Positions 1-8,255 of a stretch of 47,954 bases of DNA are shown piece by piece; the first letter of the stretch is position 1; each line of letters starts with the position of its first letter. A model generated the notes under the pieces. The model was given only the letters and a program-made list of their open reading frames with translations, was not told where the DNA came from and did not search any database. The position numbers and the translations under genes were made by a program. Origin of the DNA: Hymenobacteraceae bacterium (GTDB taxonomy: Bacteria > Bacteroidota > Bacteroidia > Cytophagales > Flexibacteraceae). Location: the NCBI GenBank assembly GCA_947459175.1, contig CANHCT010000005.1, positions 1-47,954 on the forward strand. The letters run 5' to 3'.

Positions 1-133
1 CCGGAATTTTCCATTTTGAAACGGGCCGAAAGTTCATTTTCTGTGGCTCGTACTGACCTTGGGCCAGATGAGGCATAGAAAATCCAATCGCCAGGCACAC
101 CCCGCTCAGACACTTGAGCAGGTGCTTTTTCAT
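1..133 (-). CDS. N-terminus of an exported protein, cut by window edge
   Basis: An ATG at 131-133 (minus strand) opens a frame that stays open to base 1, giving 44 residues. The peptide begins MKKHLLK, followed by a hydrophobic stretch (VCLAIGF) and a small-residue region ending HLAQGQ, which reads as a Sec signal peptide with cleavage near residue 25-27. The mature part begins about YEPQKMNF. Nothing in the visible part identifies the function. The start is supported by the signal-peptide layout. The long plus-strand frame over the same bases has no such feature. Confidence 0.65.
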   Translation of the reverse strand, partial: MKKHLLKCLSGVCLAIGFSMPHLAQGQYEPQKMNFRPVSKWKIP

Positions 134-891
134 TTCATAAACAGGATTATGGGGCTTGCGGGCAACTCCTATGAAAACCGGCTTAAAGACAGAGCTTTGA
201 GTTCGGCATTCATGGGGTGTATCTGCTTACCCGATACAAATGTGGCATGTGGTTACGGATTGTTATTCCATGGAATGCAGCAATCCATACTTTTGAATTT
301 TTTGGACTTAAGTGCGGGTTTAAAGCCTGAAAATATCTTGATTTCTTCAATTCATTACTTCAATATTTGGACTCGAGATGTTCTTTTTTTCTGCATAAGG
401 AAATTATTTTTTTCGGGTTAAAAAATTAATAAAGCAATGATCATTAATATTTTATAAGTAATGGTTTTGAATTTTTTCCTCGGGATTTTCATTTTAATAT
501 TTGCCAAAAAAACTTAGATTGTTACATGAAGCCCTTTTGGCCTTAGCAGCAGCATTTTTGCCGGCTATTGGGTTGCTCGTTTCTGCTGTTCTTGCCTAAT
601 GAATCATTCAGCAGGGCAGAGAAAATAAAAAAATTCCATCCATCACCTCGCCTGAGAATCCAATTCCATGGTTGCAGCCGAATGAAATTCAGGGTTCAAA
701 TACCCGAATCAGCGGCGGATTGATTTTTATCCGGTGAAAGGCCCGTATTTTTGCAGGGTAAATCTTTGAGTTGTGGCCGCCTGTTTTAAAAGCCGTTGTA
801 TTCGTCACAATTCAAAAGATGAACAGGTAAAATACGAAGGCAAAGCCCGGTAAAGCAGCAATTCAACAGCAAATTTCCAATACTAAAAATA
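134..891. other. Intergenic region, no gene recognised
   Basis: This 758-base stretch separates the divergent exported-protein and glycosyltransferase genes. It is AT-rich up to about 530. I see no convincing reading frame, RNA gene or strong terminator in it. The only signal I would point to is a TATTTTTG box at 746-753, described separately. The plus-strand frame at 59-421 runs antisense through the signal peptide gene and has no recognisable protein character. Confidence 0.5.
720..753 (+). promoter_or_regulatory. Candidate Bacteroidota promoter of the glycosyltransferase pair
   Basis: A -7 type box TATTTTTG lies at 746-753 and is followed by the typical GCAGGG. A TTG at 720-722 lies 23 bases upstream, slightly longer than usual spacing. 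It would start transcription near 760 and leave a leader of about 130 bases before the GTG at 892. Confidence 0.35.
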
Positions 892-1800
892 GTGCAGCCT
901 GATTTTCCCAAACCTGAAATTTTATTTTTTCCTTCATCCGGAATTGAAGTATTCAATGGGTTTTCCATTCTGATTCCAACATGGAACAACCTGAATATGT
1001 TGAAATTATGCATTGAGGCCATTCAGATGAATTCATTTTTCAGTCACCAGATAATTTTGCACATCAATGAAGGGAGCGACGGCAGTTTGGAATGGGCCAG
1101 GGACAAGGGCTTCGATTATTCTTATTCAAAACAAAATGCAGGTGTTTGCTACGCCATGAATGCTATGGTTTCATTGGCAAAAAACCCGTTTTTGCTTTAT
1201 TTGAATGATGATATGTATGTATGTAAAAACTGGGACAAGCCATTGATGAACAGGGCTTTGCAGTTTGATCACTCCATGTGGTTTATTTCCGGAACCATGA
1301 TTGAACCTTTGCCTTCATCCTCAAAAAATGTAGTTGCCCCCTTTCAATTTGGCCAAACTCCGCTTGATTTTCAGAAAGAGAAACTGGATGCCTTTGCGGC
1401 TCAATTGAAAATTCAGGATTGGTATGGTGCCTCCTGGCCGCCTTCATTGGTTCCCAAGGAAACCTTTCTGGCAGTGGGTGGCTACAGTGAGGAGTTCAGT
1501 CCCGGCATGTATTCAGACCCGGATTTTTCAATGAAATTGTGGAAACTGGGTGTTCGGGATTTTTTGGGTTTGGGAGCATCTCTTGTTTACCATTTTCGTT
1601 CTCACACCACGGGCCGGGTAAAGAAAAACAATGGCAGAAAGCAATTTGCAGCCAAATGGGGTGTGCCTTCATCCTGGTTTTATAAGTCTGTTCTCAAAAT
1701 GGGAACACCGGTAAATCAATATTCACAGCTAAAAAATCCAGGATTGTTTTCCCGTATTTTTGCCGGATTCAGGGCCATTATTATTGCCAAATTGAGTTGA
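892..1800 (+). CDS. Glycosyltransferase family 2 (GT-A fold)
   Basis: A 302-residue cytoplasmic or membrane-associated sugar transferase, probably acting on a surface polysaccharide or glycolipid. After a 25-residue leader come the GT2 opening strand (FSILIPTWNN), the second sheet region (INEGSDGS), NAG near residue 83 and the metal-binding acidic motif LNDDMYV near 103-109. A later GGYSEEFSPGMYSDPDFS segment matches the acceptor-side part of the family. The start is a GTG; no ATG or TTG lies between it and the in-frame stop at 820-822. Its stop overlaps the start of the next GT2 gene, so the two are probably translated together. Donor and acceptor cannot be told from sequence. Confidence 0.8.
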   Translation: MQPDFPKPEILFFPSSGIEVFNGFSILIPTWNNLNMLKLCIEAIQMNSFFSHQIILHINEGSDGSLEWARDKGFDYSYSKQNAGVCYAMNAMVSLAKNPFLLYLNDDMYVCKNWDKPLMNRALQFDHSMWFISGTMIEPLPSSSKNVVAPFQFGQTPLDFQKEKLDAFAAQLKIQDWYGASWPPSLVPKETFLAVGGYSEEFSPGMYSDPDFSMKLWKLGVRDFLGLGASLVYHFRSHTTGRVKKNNGRKQFAAKWGVPSSWFYKSVLKMGTPVNQYSQLKNPGLFSRIFAGFRAIIIAKLS

Positions 1801-2564
1801 GAAAACTAAGTGTTGTCATCATCGCATTTAATGAATCGCATCGGATTGCCCGCTGCATTCGTTCTGTTTTGGATGTGGCAGATGAGATTTTGGTGGTGGA
1901 TTCGTTTTCTGAAGACGATACCTGTGAAATAGCAGAGGCACTTGGGGCAGTTGTAATCAGGGAAAAATTCAGGGGTTATGTAGAACAAAAGAATTTTGCC
2001 ATGTCACGGGCAACCGGAGACCTGATTTTATCCCTTGATGCAGATGAGGCCATAGACCAAAGTCTGCAGGAGGAAATAGATGCAATAAAGATGTCGCAAA
2101 CAGAAGATCTTGTATATCAGATAGATCGCTTCAATTGCTATGCCGGAAAATGGATTTACCACGGAGCCTGGAACCCTGATTATAAAATCAGACTATTTAG
2201 TCCTGAATCCGGCAGGTGGGAAGGACTAAATCCTCACGACAGATTTCAACCGGCAACCGGGATACGAACCAAACAGCTGAAAGGGAAAATTTTGCATTGG
2301 TCTTATGATTCGGTGGCGGCGCATGAAAGTAAAATTCAGAATTTTGCCCGCCTTGGTGCAAATTCATATTTTGTTGCTGGAAAAAGGGCTTTCTGGTGGA
2401 ACCCTTTGATTAGTCCATTATTCCGATTTGTGCGGGATTATTTCTTTAAAGCCGGATTTTTGGATGGTTCAGCCGGATTTACTATCGCTTGGCTGACTGC
2501 AAGGGAAGTTCGGTTGAAGTATCAAATTTTGAGAGACTTGCAGAAGAAATCAGGCATTTCCTGA
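1797..2564 (+). CDS. Glycosyltransferase family 2, WaaE/KdtX-like
   Basis: A 255-residue GT2 enzyme. It shows the N-terminal strand LSVVIIAFNE, the ILVVDSFSEDDT loop that binds the nucleotide, QKNFAMSRATGD and the DXD-type motif LSLDADEA near residues 79-86. The C-terminal half (HGAWNPDYKIRLF, HWSYDS) resembles the KdtX/WaaE group that adds a sugar to the lipopolysaccharide core. That substrate is inferred from family resemblance only. The start codon is a TTG at 1797 overlapping the TGA of the upstream glycosyltransferase, which suggests translational coupling. The next gene is convergent. Confidence 0.8.
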   Translation: MRKLSVVIIAFNESHRIARCIRSVLDVADEILVVDSFSEDDTCEIAEALGAVVIREKFRGYVEQKNFAMSRATGDLILSLDADEAIDQSLQEEIDAIKMSQTEDLVYQIDRFNCYAGKWIYHGAWNPDYKIRLFSPESGRWEGLNPHDRFQPATGIRTKQLKGKILHWSYDSVAAHESKIQNFARLGANSYFVAGKRAFWWNPLISPLFRFVRDYFFKAGFLDGSAGFTIAWLTAREVRLKYQILRDLQKKSGIS

Positions 2565-2671
2565 TTTGAATTTCGGTTTTCTCCATTCCAAACCAAGCAA
2601 ACAAGTAAAAGGGAACTAAGATGCGCTCCAATGGATATGTTGTTCGGGCAAAAGCAATGGATAAGACATTC

Positions 2672-3310
2672 CTACGCAAACACCTCCGGATGCGATGAAG
2701 TACCAATCCGGTCTGCCCCGGCTTCGATGAGTGACAGTGCAAAGTCTTTTGTTTTTATCCCCCCCGATGCCTTGATGTATGCCCGATGACCCACCGTTTT
2801 CCGAATCAGCTCTATGATGGAGACTTTGGCGCCCTCAGGGGCATAGCCGGTGCTGGTTTTGAGGAAATCTACCCCTGCATCCATACACATTTTACTTGCC
2901 GTAATGATTTCTTCTTCAGACAGATAGGCCGTTTCTATTATCACCTTCAGCAATTTTTCTCCTTCATGGCACATGGCGGCCGCTTTGGCAATTTCAGGTT
3001 TTACCCACGAAAGCATGCCCGTCTTGAAAGCAGAAATGTTCATCACAAGATCCACCTCATCGGCCCCGTCTTCCAGCACATCGCTCACTTCTTCCAGTTT
3101 TACATGGCTTTTTTCGTAGCCAAAAGGAAATCCCACCACGGTCACCAAACGGGTTTTTGAAATCCCAAGATGGCGGCGGGCCATTTTTACCCACCAGGGC
3201 GGAAGACAAACGCCGGCCACACTGAAGTCCATCGCCGTATCAACAAGTTTCTCAAAATCAGCCTGATGTGCATTGGGCCTCAGCAAGGTATATTCTATCT
3301 TTTCGAGCAT
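2672..3310 (-). CDS. deoC: Deoxyribose-phosphate aldolase
   Basis: A 212-residue class I aldolase that splits 2-deoxyribose 5-phosphate into glyceraldehyde 3-phosphate and acetaldehyde in deoxynucleoside catabolism. The TIM-barrel strands are clear: VVGFPFG near 58-64, EVDLVMNIS near 85-93 with Asp87, Schiff-base Lys151 in VDFLKTSTG, and second lysine Lys180 in IKASGGI. Length matches the short DeoC branch. The ATG at 3308-3310 directly abuts the T-run of a hairpin that terminates the upstream NYN gene, so deoC is either separately promoted or expressed by read-through. No other deo genes are adjacent. Confidence 0.93.
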   Translation of the reverse strand: MLEKIEYTLLRPNAHQADFEKLVDTAMDFSVAGVCLPPWWVKMARRHLGISKTRLVTVVGFPFGYEKSHVKLEEVSDVLEDGADEVDLVMNISAFKTGMLSWVKPEIAKAAAMCHEGEKLLKVIIETAYLSEEEIITASKMCMDAGVDFLKTSTGYAPEGAKVSIIELIRKTVGHRAYIKASGGIKTKDFALSLIEAGADRIGTSSHPEVFA

Positions 3311-3335
3311 AAAAAAAAGGGGACCTGAATCCCCC
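3311..3335 (-). terminator. Rho-independent terminator after the NYN gene, touching the deoC start codon
   Basis: Read on the minus strand, a GGGGA/TCCCC stem (3330-3334 with 3319-3323, 6-base loop) is followed by eight T residues (3318-3311) and then at once by the deoC ATG. It lies 20 bases after the NYN gene stop. The stem is short, so termination may be partial. Confidence 0.6.
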
Positions 3336-3354
3336 TCAAATGAATGAAAATTTT

Positions 3355-4257
3355 TCAGAGATATTCTGCTTTAGTCAGGAGGCGGACATTTTTGGCTACA
3401 TCGTGGCCCTCTTCGCTTTTCTCCAAATCAAATTCCATTATATCGCCAACATGCAGGTCCTGAAAATCGAGATCTACCAGATTCGAAAAATGAAAAAACA
3501 CATTGTTGGGGGGATATTTGATAAAGCCAAAGCCATTTTTCAGGCTCAGGACCTCGCCACTCTTTCCTGCACCTGCTTCGGCTACCTCGTTGATGGATGG
3601 CTTTCTGGATTCGTTTGCCACAAACAGATTGTTGATGAGCATTTCGTTTCTCTTGGCCCTGTCATCCACGATGTTATGCATCGAGAGGGGATAACTGGCC
3701 TCTTCCATCAGTTCCTGGGATGTGCGGGTAACAATTTTTACATTGTTCTCATTTACATACTCAATGTCCCAGCCCAATACCATCACTTTCACACCCAGTG
3801 AATTGAGTTTTCTTACCAAAGGAACATAGTCGCCGTCGCTGGCAATCAATACCACCACATCCAGTTTCTTCAGGCTGGCAATTTCAAATGCTTCCAATGC
3901 GAGCCAAACATCAATTCCTTTTTCAATTTTTAGCCCTTCCGGATTTAGTTTAATGGGCAGATAATGGGTGGTAACCCCTTCTGCCATAAGAATATCATCA
4001 AAAGCACGGTCCCAGAAGAGGAGATCTCCCCGCTGCGAGGCATCATAGGCATTGAGCCTTCCCCGGAAATAGTGTGAATCCACGATTTTGCAGGATCGAA
4101 CATCCAGCGTCTCCATTTCGGCTACCTGATGGCGAATGAAATCATGAATGCCGGCTACGCTGAGTCTCTTTCTCCGATGGTGCCCGAAAGCATAGTAGTT
4201 GCTGCACTGCAAGAAATAATTTCCATCATAAAAAACACCGATTTTAATAAAATTCAT
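3355..4257 (-). CDS. NYN-domain ribonuclease fused to a cold-shock domain
   Basis: A 300-residue protein of the LabA/DUF88 class. Residues about 1-180 form a PIN-like NYN domain with the expected acidic residues: Asp11 in VFYDGNY, Asp116 in KGIDVWLALE, and Asp141/Asp143 in IASDGDYVPLV. Residues about 233-295 form a cold-shock OB fold, with an RNP1-like NGFGFI and RNP2-like VFFHF. The combination suggests an endoribonuclease with its own single-stranded RNA binding module. The target is unknown. A TACTTTTG box at 4342-4349 lies about 85 bases upstream, and a hairpin plus T-run follows the gene. Family assignment is firm; RNase activity is inferred. Confidence 0.85.
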   Translation of the reverse strand: MNFIKIGVFYDGNYFLQCSNYYAFGHHRRKRLSVAGIHDFIRHQVAEMETLDVRSCKIVDSHYFRGRLNAYDASQRGDLLFWDRAFDDILMAEGVTTHYLPIKLNPEGLKIEKGIDVWLALEAFEIASLKKLDVVVLIASDGDYVPLVRKLNSLGVKVMVLGWDIEYVNENNVKIVTRTSQELMEEASYPLSMHNIVDDRAKRNEMLINNLFVANESRKPSINEVAEAGAGKSGEVLSLKNGFGFIKYPPNNVFFHFSNLVDLDFQDLHVGDIMEFDLEKSEEGHDVAKNVRLLTKAEYL

Positions 4258-4341
4258 AGTATATTATTCTTAATTAATTGTTTCAAATTCAATATATTAA
4301 CTTTTAAATCTCTTTCAAAAGTTATATAAATTTTCAGACCG

Positions 4342-4349
4342 CAAAAGTA
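4342..4349 (-). promoter_or_regulatory. Candidate -7 promoter box of the NYN gene
   Basis: On the minus strand TACTTTTG is followed by CGG, matching TAnnTTTG. It lies 85 bases before the ATG. I see no good TTG at the standard distance upstream, so confidence is limited. Confidence 0.35.
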
Positions 4350-4426
4350 AGCAATTTATCCTTGTTACCGGTTAATGCAGGTTCAATTTCCCTGTAAATC
4401 CTTTTGGACGGGACTCGCCTGAATCT

Positions 4427-5563
4427 TTAGGCCTTTCTAAGGGTCTGACAAATAAACCCGATTTTTTCCTCGTCGAGTTCGGTATGCATCGGCAGCGACA
4501 AAACCCTTTCGCTCAGATGCCCGGATACCGGGAAAGCATCTTCCCGATAGCCCAGATACCGATACCCTTCCTGCATGTGCAGAGGCATAGGGTAATAAAT
4601 CATCGATTGTATTCCATTGATTTCCAGGTGTTTTCTTATCCGGTCACGGTGTTCCCGGTTTTCAGTTTTAATGGTATACTGATGAAATACATGGCCGGAG
4701 CGGGGGTCTCTTTCGGGAATTTCGATGCCGGAAATGCCCTGCAGCTCCCGGTCATAGCCGGCTGCGGCCTTTTGCCTGGCTGCAATAAAATGGTCCAGAT
4801 GCCGGAGTTTCACTTCCAGAATGGCCGCTTGCAGGGTATCGAGCCGGGAGTTGATGCCGATTCTTTCATAACGGTATTTGGTACTCTGTCCGTGGTTGCA
4901 GATTTTCCTTATTGTCTCTGCCAGTTGCGGGTCGGAGCACATCAGCGCACCGCCGTCGCCCATGCAGCCGAGGTTTTTGGATGGGAAGAAACTGGTGGTG
5001 CCTGCATGTCCGATGGTTCCCAGTTTTTTTCCTGCATATTGGCCTGATTTCCAATAAGAACCGATGGCCTGGGCATTGTCTTCAATCACAAACAGACCAT
5101 GCTTTTCTGCAAGCTTCATAATGGCATCCATATCGCAGGATTGCCCAAATAGGTGTACCGGTACGATGGCTTTGGTCGCAGGAGTGATGGCATCTGCTGC
5201 CTTTTCGGGATCGAGGTTGAATGTTCCGGGATGTACATCGGCAAATACCGGCTTCAATCCCATGAGGGCTGCTGCTTCGGCCGCCGCCACATAGTTGAAA
5301 GCTGGCATAATCACCTCATCACCAGGCTTCAGGCCGAGCGCCATGTAGGCTATTTGAAGGGCATCCGTTCCATTCGCACAGGGAATCACTTCCCCGCTGC
5401 CGAGGTATCGGGCCAAATGGAGGGAAAAGGATTTTACCTGGGCTCCCTGAATAAAATTCCCTGCATCAAGCACTTCCTGAATGGCAGCATCTATTTCACT
5501 TTTCAGCCTTTGATACTGACCCTGCAGGTCAACGATGGGCAGATTTTTCTCAAGCAAACTCAA
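4427..5563 (-). CDS. DegT/DnrJ/EryC1-type PLP sugar aminotransferase
   Basis: A 378-residue fold-type I aminotransferase that would transfer an amino group to a nucleotide-linked keto-sugar for surface glycan synthesis. It has the family N-terminus NLPIVDLQGQY, CANGTDALQIA near 62-72, the cofactor-ring Asp in FVIEDNAQAIG (Asp162) and the PLP lysine Lys196 in SFFPSKNLG followed by GDGGAL. Length is typical. It starts 11 bases after the stop of the caspase-like gene, so it may be co-transcribed with it, although the functional link is not obvious. Closest named relatives would be WbpE- or DesV-like enzymes; the sugar cannot be decided here. Confidence 0.88.
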   Translation of the reverse strand: MSLLEKNLPIVDLQGQYQRLKSEIDAAIQEVLDAGNFIQGAQVKSFSLHLARYLGSGEVIPCANGTDALQIAYMALGLKPGDEVIMPAFNYVAAAEAAALMGLKPVFADVHPGTFNLDPEKAADAITPATKAIVPVHLFGQSCDMDAIMKLAEKHGLFVIEDNAQAIGSYWKSGQYAGKKLGTIGHAGTTSFFPSKNLGCMGDGGALMCSDPQLAETIRKICNHGQSTKYRYERIGINSRLDTLQAAILEVKLRHLDHFIAARQKAAAGYDRELQGISGIEIPERDPRSGHVFHQYTIKTENREHRDRIRKHLEINGIQSMIYYPMPLHMQEGYRYLGYREDAFPVSGHLSERVLSLPMHTELDEEKIGFICQTLRKA

Positions 5564-5574
5564 TGGAGTATAAA

Positions 5575-7404
5575 TTAGTAGGTGAACAAAACTCTGGATT
5601 TAGAACCTTGTAAAACAGGCGTTTGTGTAAGTCCGTAAAAGCGCCGGGCATAGTAAGGAACCCCCTCATTGTTGTCGGATACAGCGGCGAAAAGTTCGGA
5701 CAGCGATACCTGCCTGTCTTTGTTGGTATCGGTGCTTTGGTACTCTTTCATCGCTTTCAGCAGGTAGAAAGTAAACAATCCGTGTTTTTCTTCATTGTGC
5801 CAGCAGCTCACCTCTGTTCCGGTGCAGGAATTCATCAGGCTAGTATTTTTCAATCCTTCTTTTACCGGCTCCTTAGATCTGATGACCATAGGACTGATTT
5901 TTTCAAAAACATTGGCGCCCGAAAAGCAGGCATCCGAAAACAAGGTGATGCTTTTGGCCGGAAGTTTTTTCAGATTTTCATATAGAATATCCAGGCAATA
6001 CCCTGCATTTTCCATGTAATTGGGATCGGCTTCCACGGGAACAAAATAGGCTTTATTGTCTTTCAAGCCGGGTGCACCATGTCCGGAATAAAATATCAAT
6101 ACATCCGAAACATTTTGTTTTATTGTATTGAAAAGCCGGCCTTTGGGGTTGGCCCGGGTACCGAATACGGTATTAAATTCTCCCAAAGTCGCGTTTTCGT
6201 AATACAAAATGTTTCCTTCCTTGTAGCCAAGCACATCCGTGAGGTATTTCTTTACCGATCGGGCATCGTTTACGGCAAAATCTACAGGTTTGGTTTTGGT
6301 ATAGGCTGTATTTCCGATTACTACGGCAATGGCGTCCGGGTTGATTTTTTTCAACTTCGGAATGTTGCGGTCAATCTCCGAAACAAAGGCCTCGTCTTTT
6401 TTTATTTCCGGTGTCTGAGGATTTACAGGCGGAGGGCTATTTGCCGGCGTTTCCTGTTGGCGCATTTCTCTCTCTACCCTGAAACCAATTTTGGCCACCT
6501 GACCCTTGGTATCTTTGGCTTTTATTTTAATGTCGTTCGGACCCGGTGCCAGCAAAACATCAGCAAAAAACTCGCCTTTTTGATTGAGAATGGCTTCATT
6601 TTCATTAACAAACACCTCGTAAATTCCTGTTGTTGAACCTATTACGCCCGAAACCCTGATTTTTTTCTCTGTGGTTTTGGCTGTAAAACCTGATTCCCCG
6701 CTCAGTTCCGGCTGGGTAATGACAATCCTTGGCGCCTTGGCCGGCAAGGAAGTTTCGTCTTCTCCTGCTTTGTGGGCATCCTTTTCATTGTGAATCATAT
6801 TTTCATCTGCACCCAAAGTCATCAGGAAAAAGGTGTTAATTTTTCCCATTGCCTTTTTGTATTCCTCATTGTAATCATGCATTTCCTTCGCATTCCGGGT
6901 CTCTTCGTCCTGTTGCTCCTCAAAACCCGGTATCCATCCGGTTTGCCTTTCAGGCTGGGTTGGGAGATTGTTTTTTACCTTTGGTTTTAAAGGCTTCACG
7001 GGTTGGTCCGGACTGGTTTCTGCACCGGGTTCTTCCAGTTGCTTCTTCGGACTTGCTTTTACAAACCGGCTTAACTCGGTTTTTGAACTCGAATAGGAGA
7101 AGCCTGAATTGATCATGAAGTAATTGCTCTGGTCTGAGCAGTGTGAGTAGGCCCACTTGGCAAATTCCAGTTTATCATTTTCAAAACCCAATTTATCCAT
7201 CACCGAACGAATCTGAACGGTACTCAGGCAAATGCCATCCTGCATGGCAATCTCCATTTTATTGGAAGAGAAACTTTCTGCTGAAATGGCTGACAGGTAT
7301 TCTGAGAAATTCTGTCCCGGCATCTGGTTTTTACAATTCTGCGCCCTTACCGAAGAAAAAAACAGACACAACAGACTGAGCGAGAACAGTTTTGGAAATT
7401 TCAT
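5575..7404 (-). CDS. Exported caspase-family (C14) protein with DUF4476 and Ig-like domains
   Basis: I place the start at the ATG 7402-7404, giving 609 residues with signal peptide MKFPKLFSLSLLCLFF...VRA; an in-frame ATG at 7491 would add 29 residues that bury this signal. Domain order: DUF4476 at about 30-115; a charged proline-rich linker; an Ig-like/glucodextranase-B-like domain at about 225-312 (GIYEVFVNENEA, GPNDIKIKAKD); and a caspase p20/p10 domain at about 355-605. The catalytic pair is visible: His442 in YSGHGA and Cys493 in DACFSG. Near the end DTNKDRQVSLSE (559-570) is a 12-position EF-hand loop, suggesting calcium control as in metacaspases. Target and role are unknown. It lies just upstream of the DegT aminotransferase gene. 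Confidence 0.85.
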   Translation of the reverse strand: MKFPKLFSLSLLCLFFSSVRAQNCKNQMPGQNFSEYLSAISAESFSSNKMEIAMQDGICLSTVQIRSVMDKLGFENDKLEFAKWAYSHCSDQSNYFMINSGFSYSSSKTELSRFVKASPKKQLEEPGAETSPDQPVKPLKPKVKNNLPTQPERQTGWIPGFEEQQDEETRNAKEMHDYNEEYKKAMGKINTFFLMTLGADENMIHNEKDAHKAGEDETSLPAKAPRIVITQPELSGESGFTAKTTEKKIRVSGVIGSTTGIYEVFVNENEAILNQKGEFFADVLLAPGPNDIKIKAKDTKGQVAKIGFRVEREMRQQETPANSPPPVNPQTPEIKKDEAFVSEIDRNIPKLKKINPDAIAVVIGNTAYTKTKPVDFAVNDARSVKKYLTDVLGYKEGNILYYENATLGEFNTVFGTRANPKGRLFNTIKQNVSDVLIFYSGHGAPGLKDNKAYFVPVEADPNYMENAGYCLDILYENLKKLPAKSITLFSDACFSGANVFEKISPMVIRSKEPVKEGLKNTSLMNSCTGTEVSCWHNEEKHGLFTFYLLKAMKEYQSTDTNKDRQVSLSELFAAVSDNNEGVPYYARRFYGLTQTPVLQGSKSRVLFTY

Positions 7405-7558
7405 AAAGTGATTATTTGTTGAACTATTTGCGGTGCGCAAATTAGGAATTTCTGCAATGGAGCAGCATGCAGACAAACGGCATTTAATCAACCTTAAGTT
7501 TTATTAACTCCCGGGAAGAATAATTTTTTCCGGGGCATGTAAATTCAATGTGCCCTTG

Positions 7559-8158
7559 TCAGGTTCTTTTATTCAGTTCGTCCCTGATCATGGCCGCTTT
7601 TTCATAGTCTTCATCCCGAAGTGCTTCTTCCAGCAATACCCTGAGCTCTTCAGTTTTCGTATTTTTCACCCAGTCTTTGTCTTTTTTCTCCAAACCGGTT
7701 TCTGCAGAAACTTTTTGCTCCAGACCTTCATCTTCGTCCATAAAATCAGAAAATGCAATACCTGCTTCGCTCATGATTTGCTCCGTGGTGTAGATGCTGG
7801 CTCCAAACCGGAGGCCAATGGGAATGGCATCCGAAGGGCGGGCATCTATTTCCGTTTTTTTGAGGCCATCGCTGCAAATGATTTTGGCAAAGTAGGTTCC
7901 TTCTTTCAGCTCGTAGATAAGGATTTCTTCAACTGTAAAATCAAAAGCGTCTGCAAAAGATTTGAACAAATCATGGGTCATGGGCCGATTGGGAGTGATT
8001 TTTTCGATTTCCATGGCAATGGCCTGTGCTTCATGAAACCCAATAATAATGGGTAACCTGCGGTAGCCGGATTCCTCGCCCAAAACCAAGGCATAGTTGG
8101 AGTTAGGCTTTGGGGAAGAGACCGTCAGACCTAGAATTTCAAGCTTTATTTTCTGCAA
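7559..8158 (-). CDS. Bifunctional nuclease family protein (DUF151) with UVR motif
   Basis: A 199-residue protein. Residues about 1-135 are the DUF151/BFN domain, recognisable by LPIIIGFHEAQAIA, MTHDLF and the signature ARPSDAIPIGLRF. The C-terminus (about 172-198, DEDYEKAAMIRDELN) is a UvrB/UvrC-type coiled-coil motif, a combination common in Bacteroidota. Some family members have been reported to have DNase and RNase activity, but the cellular role is not settled. The gene stands alone between etfA and the caspase gene. The acidic linker (DFMDEDEG) between the two parts is normal. Confidence 0.85.
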   Translation of the reverse strand: MQKIKLEILGLTVSSPKPNSNYALVLGEESGYRRLPIIIGFHEAQAIAMEIEKITPNRPMTHDLFKSFADAFDFTVEEILIYELKEGTYFAKIICSDGLKKTEIDARPSDAIPIGLRFGASIYTTEQIMSEAGIAFSDFMDEDEGLEQKVSAETGLEKKDKDWVKNTKTEELRVLLEEALRDEDYEKAAMIRDELNKRT

Positions 8159-8202
8159 AATCGGATGCTTTTGGTTACAAAGTGGAAATATAAAACAAAG
8201 GA

Positions 8203-8238
8203 TTTTAATTTTCTTTCATGAAAATCAGAAAATTAAAA
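8203..8238. repeat. AT-rich 12-bp inverted repeat
   Basis: TTTTAATTTTCT at 8203-8214 pairs perfectly with AGAAAATTAAAA at 8227-8238 around a 12-base loop, between the end of etfA and the start of the DUF151 gene. Neither strand has a T-run after it, so it could be a weak terminator of etfA, a protein site upstream of the DUF151 gene, or chance in AT-rich DNA. Confidence 0.4.
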
Positions 8239-8255
8239 CATGAATGCAGGAAATA

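Noticed and set aside
59-421. A 120-residue plus-strand frame at the window start
   Set aside because: It lies antisense to a clear signal-peptide gene at 1-133 and has no protein-like character or upstream signal.
7500-7558. CCCGG...CCGGG inverted repeat after the DUF151 gene as a terminator
   Set aside because: Imperfect stem and no T-run on the minus strand; not enough to call.
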